Of a stretch of DNA of 64,000 bases, positions 45,056 to 54,031 are shown one piece after another. Positions within the stretch are counted from its first letter, which is position 1, and the number at the start of each line of letters is the position of its first letter. The stretch covers positions 310,001-374,000 of the forward strand of contig NZ_JACNYK010000003.1 of NCBI RefSeq assembly GCF_014692505.1, given 5' to 3'. Origin of the DNA: Sphingobacterium arenae (GTDB lineage Bacteria > Bacteroidota > Bacteroidia > Sphingobacteriales > Sphingobacteriaceae). Under the pieces are notes generated by a model. The model searched no databases, was not told the DNA's origin, and was given only the letters and a program-made list of their open reading frames with translations. The position numbers and the translations under genes were made by a program.

Positions 45056-45493
45056 ATGGAAAATCGTATAGATATACAGAAGGTAGAGCCAAATGCTTAC
45101 AAAGGAATGTTAGCACTAGAAAATTATTTAGCAAACACGAAACTCGTAAAAATTCATTTAGAATTGATCAAAATTCGCGCTTCACAAATTAACGGTTGTG
45201 CATTTTGTATCAATATGCATACCTCGGATGCGATGAAACGAGGAGAAAGTTCGCAACGAATTTTCTTGCTTAATGCTTGGAGAGAAACAGATTTGTTTTC
45301 TGAAGAAGAGAGGAGCATTTTGGCTATAACCGAAGAAGTGACGTTAATCAGCCAAAGAGGGTTAACGGACGCAACCTACAGAAGAGCTCTAGAGCTTTTT
45401 GATGAGAATTATGTCGCTCAGATAATCATGGCCGTCGTTACGATAAATGCTTGGAACAGAGTTGCTATCAGCACCAATAAGCCGTTAAGCTAG
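45056..45493 (+). CDS. Carboxymuconolactone decarboxylase / AhpD-like protein
   Basis: A 145-residue all-helical protein with the peroxidase-type motif CAFCINMHTSDAMKRGE (about residues 44-60). It contains the CxxC redox pair and the following His expected for AhpD-like alkylhydroperoxidases. It probably reduces peroxides using a thiol partner. The Crp-like regulator upstream probably controls it. It ends shortly before the terminator of small RNA candidate C on the other strand. Confidence 0.88.
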   Translation: MENRIDIQKVEPNAYKGMLALENYLANTKLVKIHLELIKIRASQINGCAFCINMHTSDAMKRGESSQRIFLLNAWRETDLFSEEERSILAITEEVTLISQRGLTDATYRRALELFDENYVAQIIMAVVTINAWNRVAISTNKPLS

Positions 45494-45504
45494 TTACCTG
45501 TCGT

Positions 45505-45575
45505 GAAAAATAAAAATCCTGAAGCGGGGAGCTTCAGGATTTTAACTAACTAACCAATTATAAACCTAATTATGA
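45505..45575 (-). ncRNA. Small RNA candidate C (paralogous family, upstream of the SusCD locus)
   Basis: Read on the minus strand it begins TTCATAATTAGG, continues TTTATAATTGGTTAGTTAG, and ends in a perfect 13-bp terminator stem (45543-45531 with 45525-45513) with loop TCCCC, followed by TATTTTTC. TATATTTG lies 6 nt upstream of the CATAATT block, the position a -7 box should have. In the opposite direction only weak U-tract evidence and an 8-codon ORF (MNYKYSVY) are found. The gap 45494-45810 otherwise holds no gene. Confidence 0.65.
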
Positions 45576-45579
45576 ACTA

Positions 45580-45587
45580 CAAATATA
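45580..45587 (-). promoter_or_regulatory. Candidate -7 box for small RNA candidate C
   Basis: TATATTTG on the minus strand, exact to TAnnTTTG and aligned with the TATCTTTG of candidate B relative to the CATAATT block. No TTG is seen 19-21 bp further upstream. Confidence 0.5.
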
Positions 45588-45810
45588 GTGTATATTGACC
45601 ATATTCCGATATGCTTAGTGTGTTTTTAACACATATTAACAAAAGGTACGATCGCACATAGCAGATCGAATCCCCTTACTACAAAACACCTCCCGATTAT
45701 CCCTTGCAAAGCAACAATCTCAGGCTTAGACCCCTTTAACAAAAAAAGTTAAATTTTTACTAAGATCTAAGCACATATGTCGTTATTAGAAATGTATAAC
45801 CACCATAAAC

Positions 45811-46998
45811 ATGAAAGCGACATCAAAAATAGCCCAGCTTATTAAACGACACATGGACGGTGAAATCACTGCGGACGAACGCGAAGCACTTGAACAATGG
45901 CGTGGTGAAACACCAGAAAATGATGCGTTTTTTAAAATGCTCACCGAAGGTGATGCAATCTTTGAAGACGGGTTATCGTGGATACAAATAGAGCAAGAGC
46001 AGGGTGAGGATTGGCTTCGGGAACTAAAGGAACGAACGCTGAAAAGGACCAGTAAAGGCGTGACAGGTCGGTCCGCAAAGACTTACCTTTTTTATTTTGC
46101 CGCTGCCGCTGTGCTGTTGATCGCAAGTCTCTTCGGCTATTTTCAACTTAAGTCCCCCCTAATCGAAGAAAAAGAAATAAGTCTGTCTAGTATACTGGCC
46201 GGAACTAATAAAGCAAAGCTCGTCCTGTCCGATGGTAAGGAGATAGACTTGAGAAGTGATAAAGACGGTATTATCCTCGACGATCAGTTAACATACGCTG
46301 ACGGCACCCCGCTATTAGCTGTCGATAACCATAAAGTTTCCAGTATTGAAGCCACCATCCATGTTCCTAAAGGGGGCAAATATAAAGTCACTTTATCAGA
46401 TGGAAGTAAAGTATGGCTGAATGCCCAGTCAAAATTAATCTATCCACTTGTATTCAATGAGAGCCATCGCACAGTGACCTTGGAAGGTGAAGCCTATTTC
46501 GAAGTCGCAACAGTTGTTGAAGAGAATCAGCGCATACCTTTTGAAGTCGTTTGTCGAGATCAGAAAATTCTCGTCACCGGAACCGCGTTTAACGTATCTG
46601 CTTATGCGGATGAAACTCAAACCGTAACGACGCTCGTTGAAGGGGCAGTCAGTATAGAGTCCGCACAACAAAAGGTTCATTTGACGCCTAATCAACAAGC
46701 GATAAGTAGCATTGGAAATATGATAACAAAAGAAGTAGATGTACAACCTTTTGTTGCTTGGAAGGATAATAAATTTCTGTTTTACGAAACAGAATTGCGT
46801 GATTTAATGAGATCAATCAGCCGTTGGTATGCCATTGAAGTCAGCTACCAAGATCAGGTTTCACCCACCTATTTCTATGGAGAAATAGACAGGGATAAAA
46901 ACCTCGCCGAGGTCATGCGGATCATCGAAAAAAGTGGAGTGAAATTTAAGCTCCAAAAAAGAGACGGTACGTCAAAATTAATAATTATGGAACAATAA
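45811..46998 (+). CDS. FecR-family anti-sigma factor
   Basis: A 395-residue single-pass inner-membrane regulator. The N-terminal cytosolic anti-sigma domain (about 1-85) contains HMDGEITADEREALEQW. A membrane segment lies at about 91-112. The periplasmic FecR domain shows VPKGGKYKVTLSDGSKVWLNAQSKL, GEAYFEV and VTGTAFNVSAY, with a C-terminal secretin-like end. It should hold its ECF sigma factor until the SusC STN domain signals. The sigma gene lies not beside it but at the far end of the locus (53311). Confidence 0.93.
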   Translation: MKATSKIAQLIKRHMDGEITADEREALEQWRGETPENDAFFKMLTEGDAIFEDGLSWIQIEQEQGEDWLRELKERTLKRTSKGVTGRSAKTYLFYFAAAAVLLIASLFGYFQLKSPLIEEKEISLSSILAGTNKAKLVLSDGKEIDLRSDKDGIILDDQLTYADGTPLLAVDNHKVSSIEATIHVPKGGKYKVTLSDGSKVWLNAQSKLIYPLVFNESHRTVTLEGEAYFEVATVVEENQRIPFEVVCRDQKILVTGTAFNVSAYADETQTVTTLVEGAVSIESAQQKVHLTPNQQAISSIGNMITKEVDVQPFVAWKDNKFLFYETELRDLMRSISRWYAIEVSYQDQVSPTYFYGEIDRDKNLAEVMRIIEKSGVKFKLQKRDGTSKLIIMEQ

Positions 46999-47050
46999 AC
47001 ACGAACAAACAATGGAAAGAACAGATATCAAATATCCTCGATAAATAAAA

Positions 47051-47082
47051 GCCGAATCGGGTATCGCACACCCGAGTTCGGC
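47051..47082 (+). other. Stem-loop in the fecR-susC gap
   Basis: Arms GCCGAATCGGGT (47051-47062) and ACCCGAGTTCGGC (47070-47082), one bulged G, loop of 7. No U-tract follows, so it is unlikely to be a simple terminator. A role in mRNA processing or 5' stability of the susC message is an inference. Confidence 0.55.
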
Positions 47083-47157
47083 CATTACGATTTGCTGAAA
47101 AGCGTCAATACAGATTATAAACTCTTATTCATTACCAAATCCTAATTGTACAAAAAT

Positions 47158-50100
47158 ATGATTTTTTTACAACATAATGATTATGGCAGGAGGCCTGCCT
47201 TTTCTAAAATCAGATACTGGATAATCCTTATGAAACTAACTATTTTCCTTACAGTATTGAGTGTTTTTAAACTCACGGCAAGCGGATTCGCACAGCATAT
47301 TTCCTTAAAAGCGATAGATGTCCCGTTGATCGAGATCATGCAGTCAATACAAAAACAAAGTGGCATACCATTTTTACTAAACGGTAAGGATCTTGCACGT
47401 ACCAAAGTTACTGTCGATCTTAAGAATGTCCCCCTAGAAAAAGGACTGATAACGATATTCAGAGAACGACCCATTACGTGGGAAATATCTGATGGTACTA
47501 TAATTCTTCGAAATTCCAAAACAAAGAACAATCCTTCATCTTCCATAATTGCACAGCAAGAGCAGGTCGTAACGGGGCGTATTACCGACGAGCAGGGTAT
47601 GCCGATCCAAGGGGCTTCTGTGCAGGTCAAAGATACCTCCGAGGGTACGATCACCGATGAGCAGGGGAATTTTTCTGTTATGGTGACTACGAACAGCATT
47701 CTTCGCGTATCTTCCGTTGGTTTCCTCCCGACAGAAGTGACCATCGACAATCAGGAAGCAATCCGCATAACCCTGAAAGCCAGCTTCGGCGATTTAGATG
47801 AAGTGGTTGTCGTCGGCTACGGCACGCAAAAGAAAAAATTGACGACCGGTGCGAGTGTCCATGTGAAAGGTGACGACCTTCAGAAACTGAGTACACCGAG
47901 CATATTGGAAGCATTACAGAGTCAATCCCCCGGCGTTCAGATTACACAAAGTTCAGGTATGCCCGGCGAGAGTTTTAAAGTTAATATACGGGGAATAGGG
48001 ACTACAGGCAATTCTGCCCCACTGTACGTCATTGACGGTGTACCCGGTGGCGATATCAATATGCTCAATCCATCCGATATTGAAACGATCGACGTGTTAA
48101 AAGACGCTGCTTCCGCCGCCATTTATGGTTCCCGTGCAGCAAACGGTGTCGTGCTGATCACGACCAAGCAGGGCAGGGAAGGACGCACGGCTATACATTT
48201 AGATAGCTATGTCGGCTTCCAAAATGCCTATAAACTTCCCCCGCTTTTAAACGCCAAAGAATATATGGCTATACAAGATGAACGACGGTTCAACGAGGGG
48301 GGGAGTCCCTACGATTGGGCGACACTCATTCCTAAGCAATATGAGCAGATTATGAACGGCACCTGGAACGGCACCAACTGGTTTAAAGAAATACATAATG
48401 ACAATGCCCTCCTGCACAATACATCCATCAATATGATAGGAGGGAACGAACAATCACGTTTTTCGATCGGATATTCCATAACTGACCGAACGGGTATAAT
48501 GGGCGTTCCGGTAGAACCCAATTTCCAACGACATACCGCACGTATCAACTCCGAACATATCTTGCTCAAGAACGACGAATTTACGATCCTTAAATTTGGA
48601 GAAAATGTGAATTACGGATTCAACAACCGTTCTGGAATCGGGATTGGAAATATTTACTGGAATGATATACACAACATGTTAGTTGGCAATCCCCTGTTAC
48701 CTGCTCGCAACGCAAGCGGTGGTTATTATGATCATGCTAGTAAAGTCGCCGACCAGTGGAACTTGGATGGTGCTACAGCAAATCCAGTAGCTGAGATGGA
48801 CTACCGTCGCGGACAGAATTTAAGCAAGAGCCATAGTCTTTCAGCAAATGCTTATCTAGAAATCCAGCCAATAAAAGATTTAGTTTTCAGATCCAACTTT
48901 GGATACCGCTTAAACGCCTCTTCCTATCGACAGTACACACCTGCGTATGCACTTTCCACCACCTTGACCAATCCAATTGATGACATTAATCAAAACCAGG
49001 AACTGGGCTATAAGATTTTGTTGGAAAATACATTAAGTTACAAACTCCAACCACTCGACGGACATCAAATGGATATGGTTGTCGGCCAATCGATAGAAAA
49101 AAACGGTATCGGTGAGACCCTGAGTGTTGTCACTGCCAATTCCTCTTTTCCAGGGCAATGGGACAAAGCTTGGGTAGGCAATGGGCAAGGCTATGACGGT
49201 TTTATTCCAACGGTGGGAGGAATGCATCTACCCGAATTTAGGATTTCTTCTTATTTCGGACGGGTCAACTACAATATCAACGAAACGTATATGGCATCCT
49301 TGATTCTACGGTCAGATGCTTCATCCAATTTTGCAAGAGGCCACCGATGGGGATACTTTCCTTCGGCCTCGGCCGGTTGGATCATGACTAATGAAGAGTT
49401 CTTGGAAGACAATGGGTTTATGGATTTTATGAAACTTCGTGCCAGTTGGGGGCAAAATGGAAATGCAGACATTCCTCCTTTCCAATATCTACCGACCATC
49501 GCGATAGACGTTAGAAATGGATATTATTTCGGAAATAATAAGAACACACTTATCCGAGGAGCATATCCAGACGTCTCGCCTAGTCCTGACATCTCTTGGG
49601 AGACTTCAGAGCAACTCAATATAGGTTTTGACTCCCGGTTCCTCAATAACAGACTTGCTTTTGTTTTCGATTGGTATAAAAAATCTACCAAAGACTGGCT
49701 TGTTTTCGTACCGGTTTTGGCTACATACGGTACATCGGGGCGTTTTATCAACGGGGGAGATGTCAATAATACAGGGATTGAAATTGGATTGAACTGGAAC
49801 GACACCAAAGGCGATTTTCGCTACAGCATCGGTATTAATGGCGCCTACAACAAAAATAAAGTGGTGCGTATCGCTAACGAAGAAGGAATTATTCACGGCG
49901 AGAGTGATGTGCTGAGTCAATCTACGCAGCCGATGTACCGTGCTCAAGTGAATTATCCTATTGGTTATTTCTATGGTTTTCGAACCGACGGTATCTTTCA
50001 GACCCAGGAACAGATTGAAGCACTCCGGGCAACTGGTCACGGCATTTTGCCAAATGCCCAACCCGGCGATGTTATCTTCGTGGACAACAACCGGGACGGC

Positions 50101-50634
50101 TCTATAACCGACGAAGACAAAACGATAATCGGTAATCCACACCCCGACTTCAGTGGTGGTTTAAATATCAATTTGGGATATAAAGGCATCGACCTTGCTG
50201 TTACCGCTATCGGTTCTTTTGGACATCAAATTGCAAAATCCTATCGTTCCTTTGCGGATAGCCCTTTGCAGAATTATACGACGGATATTTTCGAGCGGTG
50301 GCATGGCGAAGGAACCTCGAATAAATTACCTCGGCTCACCAGTGGCAGCCATACCAATAACCAGTACATATCCGATATATACATCGAGAACGGCGACTTT
50401 GTCAAAATACAAAATATCACTTTGGGTTACGATTTGCAGCAGATATGGAAGACATCACCTTTTAGTCAGACCCGGTTCTATGCCACTGTCCAAAATCCGT
50501 TCACCTTTACGAAATATAGTGGAATGGATCCTGAGATTGGATACGGTTATGATGCGCCCTGGGTTTCGGGAATCGACTTGGGCTTCTATCCGCAACCACG
50601 GACGGTGATGTTTGGTTTAAATCTCAAATTTTAA
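47158..50634 (+). CDS. SusC/RagA TonB-dependent receptor with STN signalling domain
   Basis: An outer-membrane importer of about 1159 residues. A long N-terminal signal region ends in SGFAQ. A secretin/TonB short N-terminal (STN) domain follows at about 45-115, a carboxypeptidase-D regulatory-like domain near 135-215 (VTGRITDEQGMPIQGASVQVKD), then the plug (VVVVGYGTQKKKLTTGASV) and a beta-barrel ending in MFGLNLKF. The STN domain marks it as a transducer that signals to FecR. The ATG at 47158 is chosen over a TTG at 47146. It forms a unit with susD 9 bp downstream. The substrate is unknown; no polysaccharide-degrading gene lies in the unit itself. Confidence 0.93.
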   Translation: MIFLQHNDYGRRPAFSKIRYWIILMKLTIFLTVLSVFKLTASGFAQHISLKAIDVPLIEIMQSIQKQSGIPFLLNGKDLARTKVTVDLKNVPLEKGLITIFRERPITWEISDGTIILRNSKTKNNPSSSIIAQQEQVVTGRITDEQGMPIQGASVQVKDTSEGTITDEQGNFSVMVTTNSILRVSSVGFLPTEVTIDNQEAIRITLKASFGDLDEVVVVGYGTQKKKLTTGASVHVKGDDLQKLSTPSILEALQSQSPGVQITQSSGMPGESFKVNIRGIGTTGNSAPLYVIDGVPGGDINMLNPSDIETIDVLKDAASAAIYGSRAANGVVLITTKQGREGRTAIHLDSYVGFQNAYKLPPLLNAKEYMAIQDERRFNEGGSPYDWATLIPKQYEQIMNGTWNGTNWFKEIHNDNALLHNTSINMIGGNEQSRFSIGYSITDRTGIMGVPVEPNFQRHTARINSEHILLKNDEFTILKFGENVNYGFNNRSGIGIGNIYWNDIHNMLVGNPLLPARNASGGYYDHASKVADQWNLDGATANPVAEMDYRRGQNLSKSHSLSANAYLEIQPIKDLVFRSNFGYRLNASSYRQYTPAYALSTTLTNPIDDINQNQELGYKILLENTLSYKLQPLDGHQMDMVVGQSIEKNGIGETLSVVTANSSFPGQWDKAWVGNGQGYDGFIPTVGGMHLPEFRISSYFGRVNYNINETYMASLILRSDASSNFARGHRWGYFPSASAGWIMTNEEFLEDNGFMDFMKLRASWGQNGNADIPPFQYLPTIAIDVRNGYYFGNNKNTLIRGAYPDVSPSPDISWETSEQLNIGFDSRFLNNRLAFVFDWYKKSTKDWLVFVPVLATYGTSGRFINGGDVNNTGIEIGLNWNDTKGDFRYSIGINGAYNKNKVVRIANEEGIIHGESDVLSQSTQPMYRAQVNYPIGYFYGFRTDGIFQTQEQIEALRATGHGILPNAQPGDVIFVDNNRDGSITDEDKTIIGNPHPDFSGGLNINLGYKGIDLAVTAIGSFGHQIAKSYRSFADSPLQNYTTDIFERWHGEGTSNKLPRLTSGSHTNNQYISDIYIENGDFVKIQNITLGYDLQQIWKTSPFSQTRFYATVQNPFTFTKYSGMDPEIGYGYDAPWVSGIDLGFYPQPRTVMFGLNLKF

Positions 50635-50643
50635 AGTAAAGAC

Positions 50644-52335
50644 ATGAAAAAGATAATTTTGTTTATACTCGTCATAGGAAGCCTAAGTTCCTGCGAAAAA
50701 TTTCTGGATACCGAGAGCTTCGATAAAAAAAATACCGGAAACTTTCCGGTTACGGTGGCTGACGCCAATACAATGTTGACCGGGATATATACTAGCCTCA
50801 ATACGGCGATGTCCGATCCCCAGCATTCTCATTTTTATATGGCCGAGCTCGCCTCCGACGATCGTTTTGGAGGTGGTGGCGAAAATGATCGCGATATGCA
50901 GGGCCTGGATCATTTGATGAATACCCAGCCCGATCGCTTCCTGTCATTTTGGAGTGCTAGGTATCAAGGGATTTTTAGAGCCAATATGGCTATCGAAACG
51001 ATCGACAATGTCACTGGTTGGACCAACGAAGCGCAAAAGCAACAACTCATGGGGGAGGTATACTTTCTACGGGCACTTTATTACTTTGAACTGTCCCAGC
51101 TATTTGGGGAGGTTCCATTGCTTACGTCAACGCTTGTCACGAATATACCCAAGACGCCAGCCGAAGAGACTTATGCCGTTATTGCCGAAGACTTAAAAAC
51201 GGCCATTGAAATAATGCCTTCCAGTCCTTATACTAGTGTGGCCTCCGGCCATGCCACGAAGTGGTCGGCACAAGCGTTGATGGCCCGAGTATTCCTTTTC
51301 TACACGGGCTACTATCAAAAAACAGATCTCCCATTGGTATCCGGCGGCACAGTAACCAAAGAGCAAGTTATACAATGGCTAGAAGATTGCATTGACGATA
51401 GCGGACACAGCTTGGTAGAAGATTTTAGAAACCTTTGGCCTTATTCCAACGAGTTTACCAAAGCAGACTATCCCTACGCACAAGAAAATAATCTGAAATA
51501 TGCAGGCGACGGGAATAAAGAAACCATATTTGCGGTTAAATTTGGCACTCTAGCGGACTGGGGGGACACGTATAAACTTGGTTATACCAACCAAATGAAC
51601 CTCCACTCCGGCTTACGATCAAATAATGGGCAGGAAGGGACATTTCCATTTGGACAAGGCTGGGGGGCAGGCCCCGTAAATAGCAACTTGTGGAATGCAT
51701 GGCGCCAAGCAGAACCAACTGATATCCGTAGAACGGGATCCATCATTAATGTCGAGGCCGACCTAGACAGTTACATCTACGGCGCAGACAATCAGATGGA
51801 AGAAACGGGTTTTTGGCAGAAAAAATATATTGCTGTTACAGCTTACGACGAAGGTACGTTTATTCCGTCCTATGCTATTTTGGCCGACGCAGCTCAAGCA
51901 GATTATCAGTTGGCGCATACGCAGGATCTGGTCCTTATCCGTTTTGCGGATGTATTGCTGATGCATGCCGAGTTAACAGAAACGAACACCAATCTTAACC
52001 GTGTTCGAGCCCGAGTTAATTTGCCTACGATTTCCTATTCTTTGGCCGCCCTGAAGCGTGAACGGCGATGGGAATTAGCCTTTGAAGGGTTACGTTATTT
52101 TGACTTGATGCGTTGGCATGATGCGGCAGAAGCGCTAGCTCAGCAAGAAGGTGTCGCTATAAAAAACAAAGCCGTTGATACACAAATGCGCGCATTTGGT
52201 GGCGGGTACCGCAGTCGATTCGAAGCTACCGGTGGATTTTGGCCCATTCCATTATCACAGATTGCACTTTCCGACGGAGTATTAACACAAAACAAAGGAT
52301 GGGGTGAGTCTACCCATGAATTTCCGGGTTGGTAA
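50644..52335 (+). CDS. SusD/RagB nutrient-binding outer membrane lipoprotein
   Basis: A 563-residue surface lipoprotein (SLSSCEK, Cys17). The SusD tetratricopeptide-like helical body contains AEFxxLRALYYFELSQLFGEVPL-type sequence (FLRALYYFELSQLFGEVPL, about 140-158). The C-terminal block includes RERRWELAFEGLRYFDLMRW (about 465-484) and ends in GFWPIPLSQI. It caps the SusC barrel and delivers ligand. It lies between susC and a smaller lipoprotein with 9- and 18-bp gaps. Confidence 0.95.
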   Translation: MKKIILFILVIGSLSSCEKFLDTESFDKKNTGNFPVTVADANTMLTGIYTSLNTAMSDPQHSHFYMAELASDDRFGGGGENDRDMQGLDHLMNTQPDRFLSFWSARYQGIFRANMAIETIDNVTGWTNEAQKQQLMGEVYFLRALYYFELSQLFGEVPLLTSTLVTNIPKTPAEETYAVIAEDLKTAIEIMPSSPYTSVASGHATKWSAQALMARVFLFYTGYYQKTDLPLVSGGTVTKEQVIQWLEDCIDDSGHSLVEDFRNLWPYSNEFTKADYPYAQENNLKYAGDGNKETIFAVKFGTLADWGDTYKLGYTNQMNLHSGLRSNNGQEGTFPFGQGWGAGPVNSNLWNAWRQAEPTDIRRTGSIINVEADLDSYIYGADNQMEETGFWQKKYIAVTAYDEGTFIPSYAILADAAQADYQLAHTQDLVLIRFADVLLMHAELTETNTNLNRVRARVNLPTISYSLAALKRERRWELAFEGLRYFDLMRWHDAAEALAQQEGVAIKNKAVDTQMRAFGGGYRSRFEATGGFWPIPLSQIALSDGVLTQNKGWGESTHEFPGW

Positions 52336-52353
52336 TTTTTAAATTGATATACA

Positions 52354-53178
52354 ATGAAAAATATACTTTATATCTTCTGCTCCATCCTCAGTTTCCTATT
52401 GATAGGATGTGACCCCCTTGAAGACCGAATGAATTTAGGATCCGCCATTAGGGCCGATCAATTAGCTGTCACAGCAACTCCCGTTATAGTAGACGGCAAA
52501 AAAAGCAATAAAGTAATTTTGGAAAATAAAAGTCCGGTGCTTTCATCATGGGACTATGGCGTTGGCGTAACACAACGGAAAACCGATACTGTCCTGCTAG
52601 TTACTACCGGTGAGAACGAGGTTATTTTTACTGGACTAAATCCTGACGGAAGCAAAATCAGTAAGACACTGCAGGTTTCTGTAGATGAGTTATCCTTTCC
52701 AGTACCACCCGAATGGGGATTTCTGACCGGTGGGAGCGAAAAAGACTGGGTATGGGATACCAGCAAGCCCGACGTTTGGGGGAATGGCGGGTATCTGGCG
52801 AATTTTGCCCCCGCGTGGTGGAAATTACAGGAATCTGCTATCGATGGGCAGGCGCCAGGAGAAGGCACGGGAGCCAAGATGGTCTTTTCCTTACGGGGTG
52901 CTAAGCTGACAAAAATAAAATCCAATGGCGAAAACATAACCGGGAGTTTTTCTTTTGATATGACAAAAAAAGTCACGATGGAAGACGGCACCGTTTGGGC
53001 CAAGGGCAAGCTAACCACTACCAATGTGACGGTTTTGTGTGGAATTTCACCAAATGAAGGAAATGCAGCCGTGTATGAGTATGACATCCTCTTGCTAGAC
53101 GGAAAGGAGATGGTACTCGCTTTTCCTGATCCAAGTGAAGAAGGAGCAGCTTGGTTTTGGGTGTTCCGGTCAGAATAA
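52354..53178 (+). CDS. Surface lipoprotein of the SusCD unit
   Basis: A 274-residue lipoprotein (LIGCDP, Cys19) directly downstream of susD. A first domain of about 25-120 looks like a PKD/Ig-type beta sandwich (VTATPVIVDGKKSNKVILEN). The second domain is Trp/Gly-rich (SEKDWVWDTSKPDVWGNGGY, WFWVFRSE), a pattern frequent in SusE/F-like surface glycan-binding proteins. Ligand binding beside SusD is likely; the ligand is not known. Confidence 0.75.
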   Translation: MKNILYIFCSILSFLLIGCDPLEDRMNLGSAIRADQLAVTATPVIVDGKKSNKVILENKSPVLSSWDYGVGVTQRKTDTVLLVTTGENEVIFTGLNPDGSKISKTLQVSVDELSFPVPPEWGFLTGGSEKDWVWDTSKPDVWGNGGYLANFAPAWWKLQESAIDGQAPGEGTGAKMVFSLRGAKLTKIKSNGENITGSFSFDMTKKVTMEDGTVWAKGKLTTTNVTVLCGISPNEGNAAVYEYDILLLDGKEMVLAFPDPSEEGAAWFWVFRSE

Positions 53179-53188
53179 ATAACCATTT

Positions 53189-53237
53189 GGGACAGCAAGG
53201 TGCATCCTCCGTCCATCGGCGGGGATGTCCCTTTTTG
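53189..53237 (+). terminator. Candidate terminator of the susCD unit
   Basis: GGGACA (53189-53194) pairs with TGTCCC (53226-53231), which is followed directly by TTTTTG. The GC-rich interior can extend the stem imperfectly. It separates the lipoprotein gene from the sigma gene. Confidence 0.55.
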
Positions 53238-53271
53238 TTCTGGTACACTTTTAATTTCACATAAATTACAT

Positions 53272-53279
53272 TAAATTTG
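53272..53279 (+). promoter_or_regulatory. Candidate -7 box of the ECF sigma gene
   Basis: TAAATTTG matches TAnnTTTG, 31 bp upstream of the sigma gene ATG. Together with the terminator upstream it suggests separate transcription of the sigma factor. Confidence 0.5.
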
Positions 53280-53310
53280 TAGGTAACCACATAGTATAAG
53301 CCTGTCAGTC

Positions 53311-53892
53311 ATGGACGAACGCAACAAGCAGATTTCTGATTTACGCATGGGAAAAGAAACAGCCCTGAGCTTTATGATGGATCAGTATGCGCGCGCACTG
53401 CATTTTTTCGCCTATAAGTTGATCAAGGACAGTCAGACATCTTCAGAAATTGTGTCCGATGCCTTTATAAAGCTTTGGGAAAGAAGAAAACATTTTGAAG
53501 CCATCGAGCCGATTAAATCCTTTCTTTATCTGGTCGTTAAGAATGCGTGTCTAGACCATCTCAAGCACAGCCGAAATAAATGTAGGTATGAAGAAGTCGC
53601 CCTTATCGAGTTGGAGGCGACAGATCAGGATATCCTACGAAAGATCATCTACACCGAACTTGTCGAATTAATTGTCGAGGAAATCAAAAAACTTCCTCGA
53701 CAACAGGCTCAAGTGTTGCAATTATCTGTAATGGAGGGTAAAAATGTCCAGGAGATCTGTGACGAATTGGGAACCACAGCCAATAATGTCTATTTTGCAC
53801 GATCCAAAGCCGTTGCCACATTACGGAGGATACTGGAACAGAAGAAACTTTCGCTTCATTATCTATTTTTGTTGCTCTTCTTCAATATATAG
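53311..53892 (+). CDS. ECF RNA polymerase sigma-70 factor
   Basis: A 193-residue ECF sigma factor. Region 2 is at about 20-90 (DAFIKLWERRKHFEAIEPIKSFLYLVVKNACLDHLKH) and region 4 at about 125-175 (LPRQQAQVLQLSVMEGKNVQEICDELGTTANNVYFARSKAVATL). It is the likely partner of FecR at 45811. In most such loci the order is sigma, fecR, susC, susD; here the sigma gene comes last and has its own promoter-like box. The C-terminus is a hydrophobic tail (FRFIIYFCC-type in another frame does not count; the real end is LHYLFLLLFFNI), which is unusual. Confidence 0.93.
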   Translation: MDERNKQISDLRMGKETALSFMMDQYARALHFFAYKLIKDSQTSSEIVSDAFIKLWERRKHFEAIEPIKSFLYLVVKNACLDHLKHSRNKCRYEEVALIELEATDQDILRKIIYTELVELIVEEIKKLPRQQAQVLQLSVMEGKNVQEICDELGTTANNVYFARSKAVATLRRILEQKKLSLHYLFLLLFFNI

Positions 53893-54031
53893 TAATAGCA
53901 GGATTATCTCTAATATCATACTTGCTCGTGCTTTAGTTTTTGCAAATTAATTTCAGTCATAGTAGCATGTTTTATTTTATAAAAATAGATAATTGCTATC
54001 ACTAATAAGATCTTCGGAGAAAGTAACAAAG

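Noticed and set aside
45513..45600. Plus-strand reading of RNA candidate C as a susC-type leader with start codon
   Set aside because: The ORFs after the ATG are very short in all four family copies, the U-tract is stronger on the minus strand, and promoter boxes fit the other orientation. Kept as an alternative only.
47051..47082. fecR terminator
   Set aside because: The stem is good but no U-tract follows, so it is listed as a stem-loop of unknown role.
52554..53216. 220-residue minus-strand frame opposite the SusCD-unit lipoprotein
   Set aside because: It is a shadow frame of a well-supported lipoprotein gene, rich in Ser/Pro without any recognisable motif.
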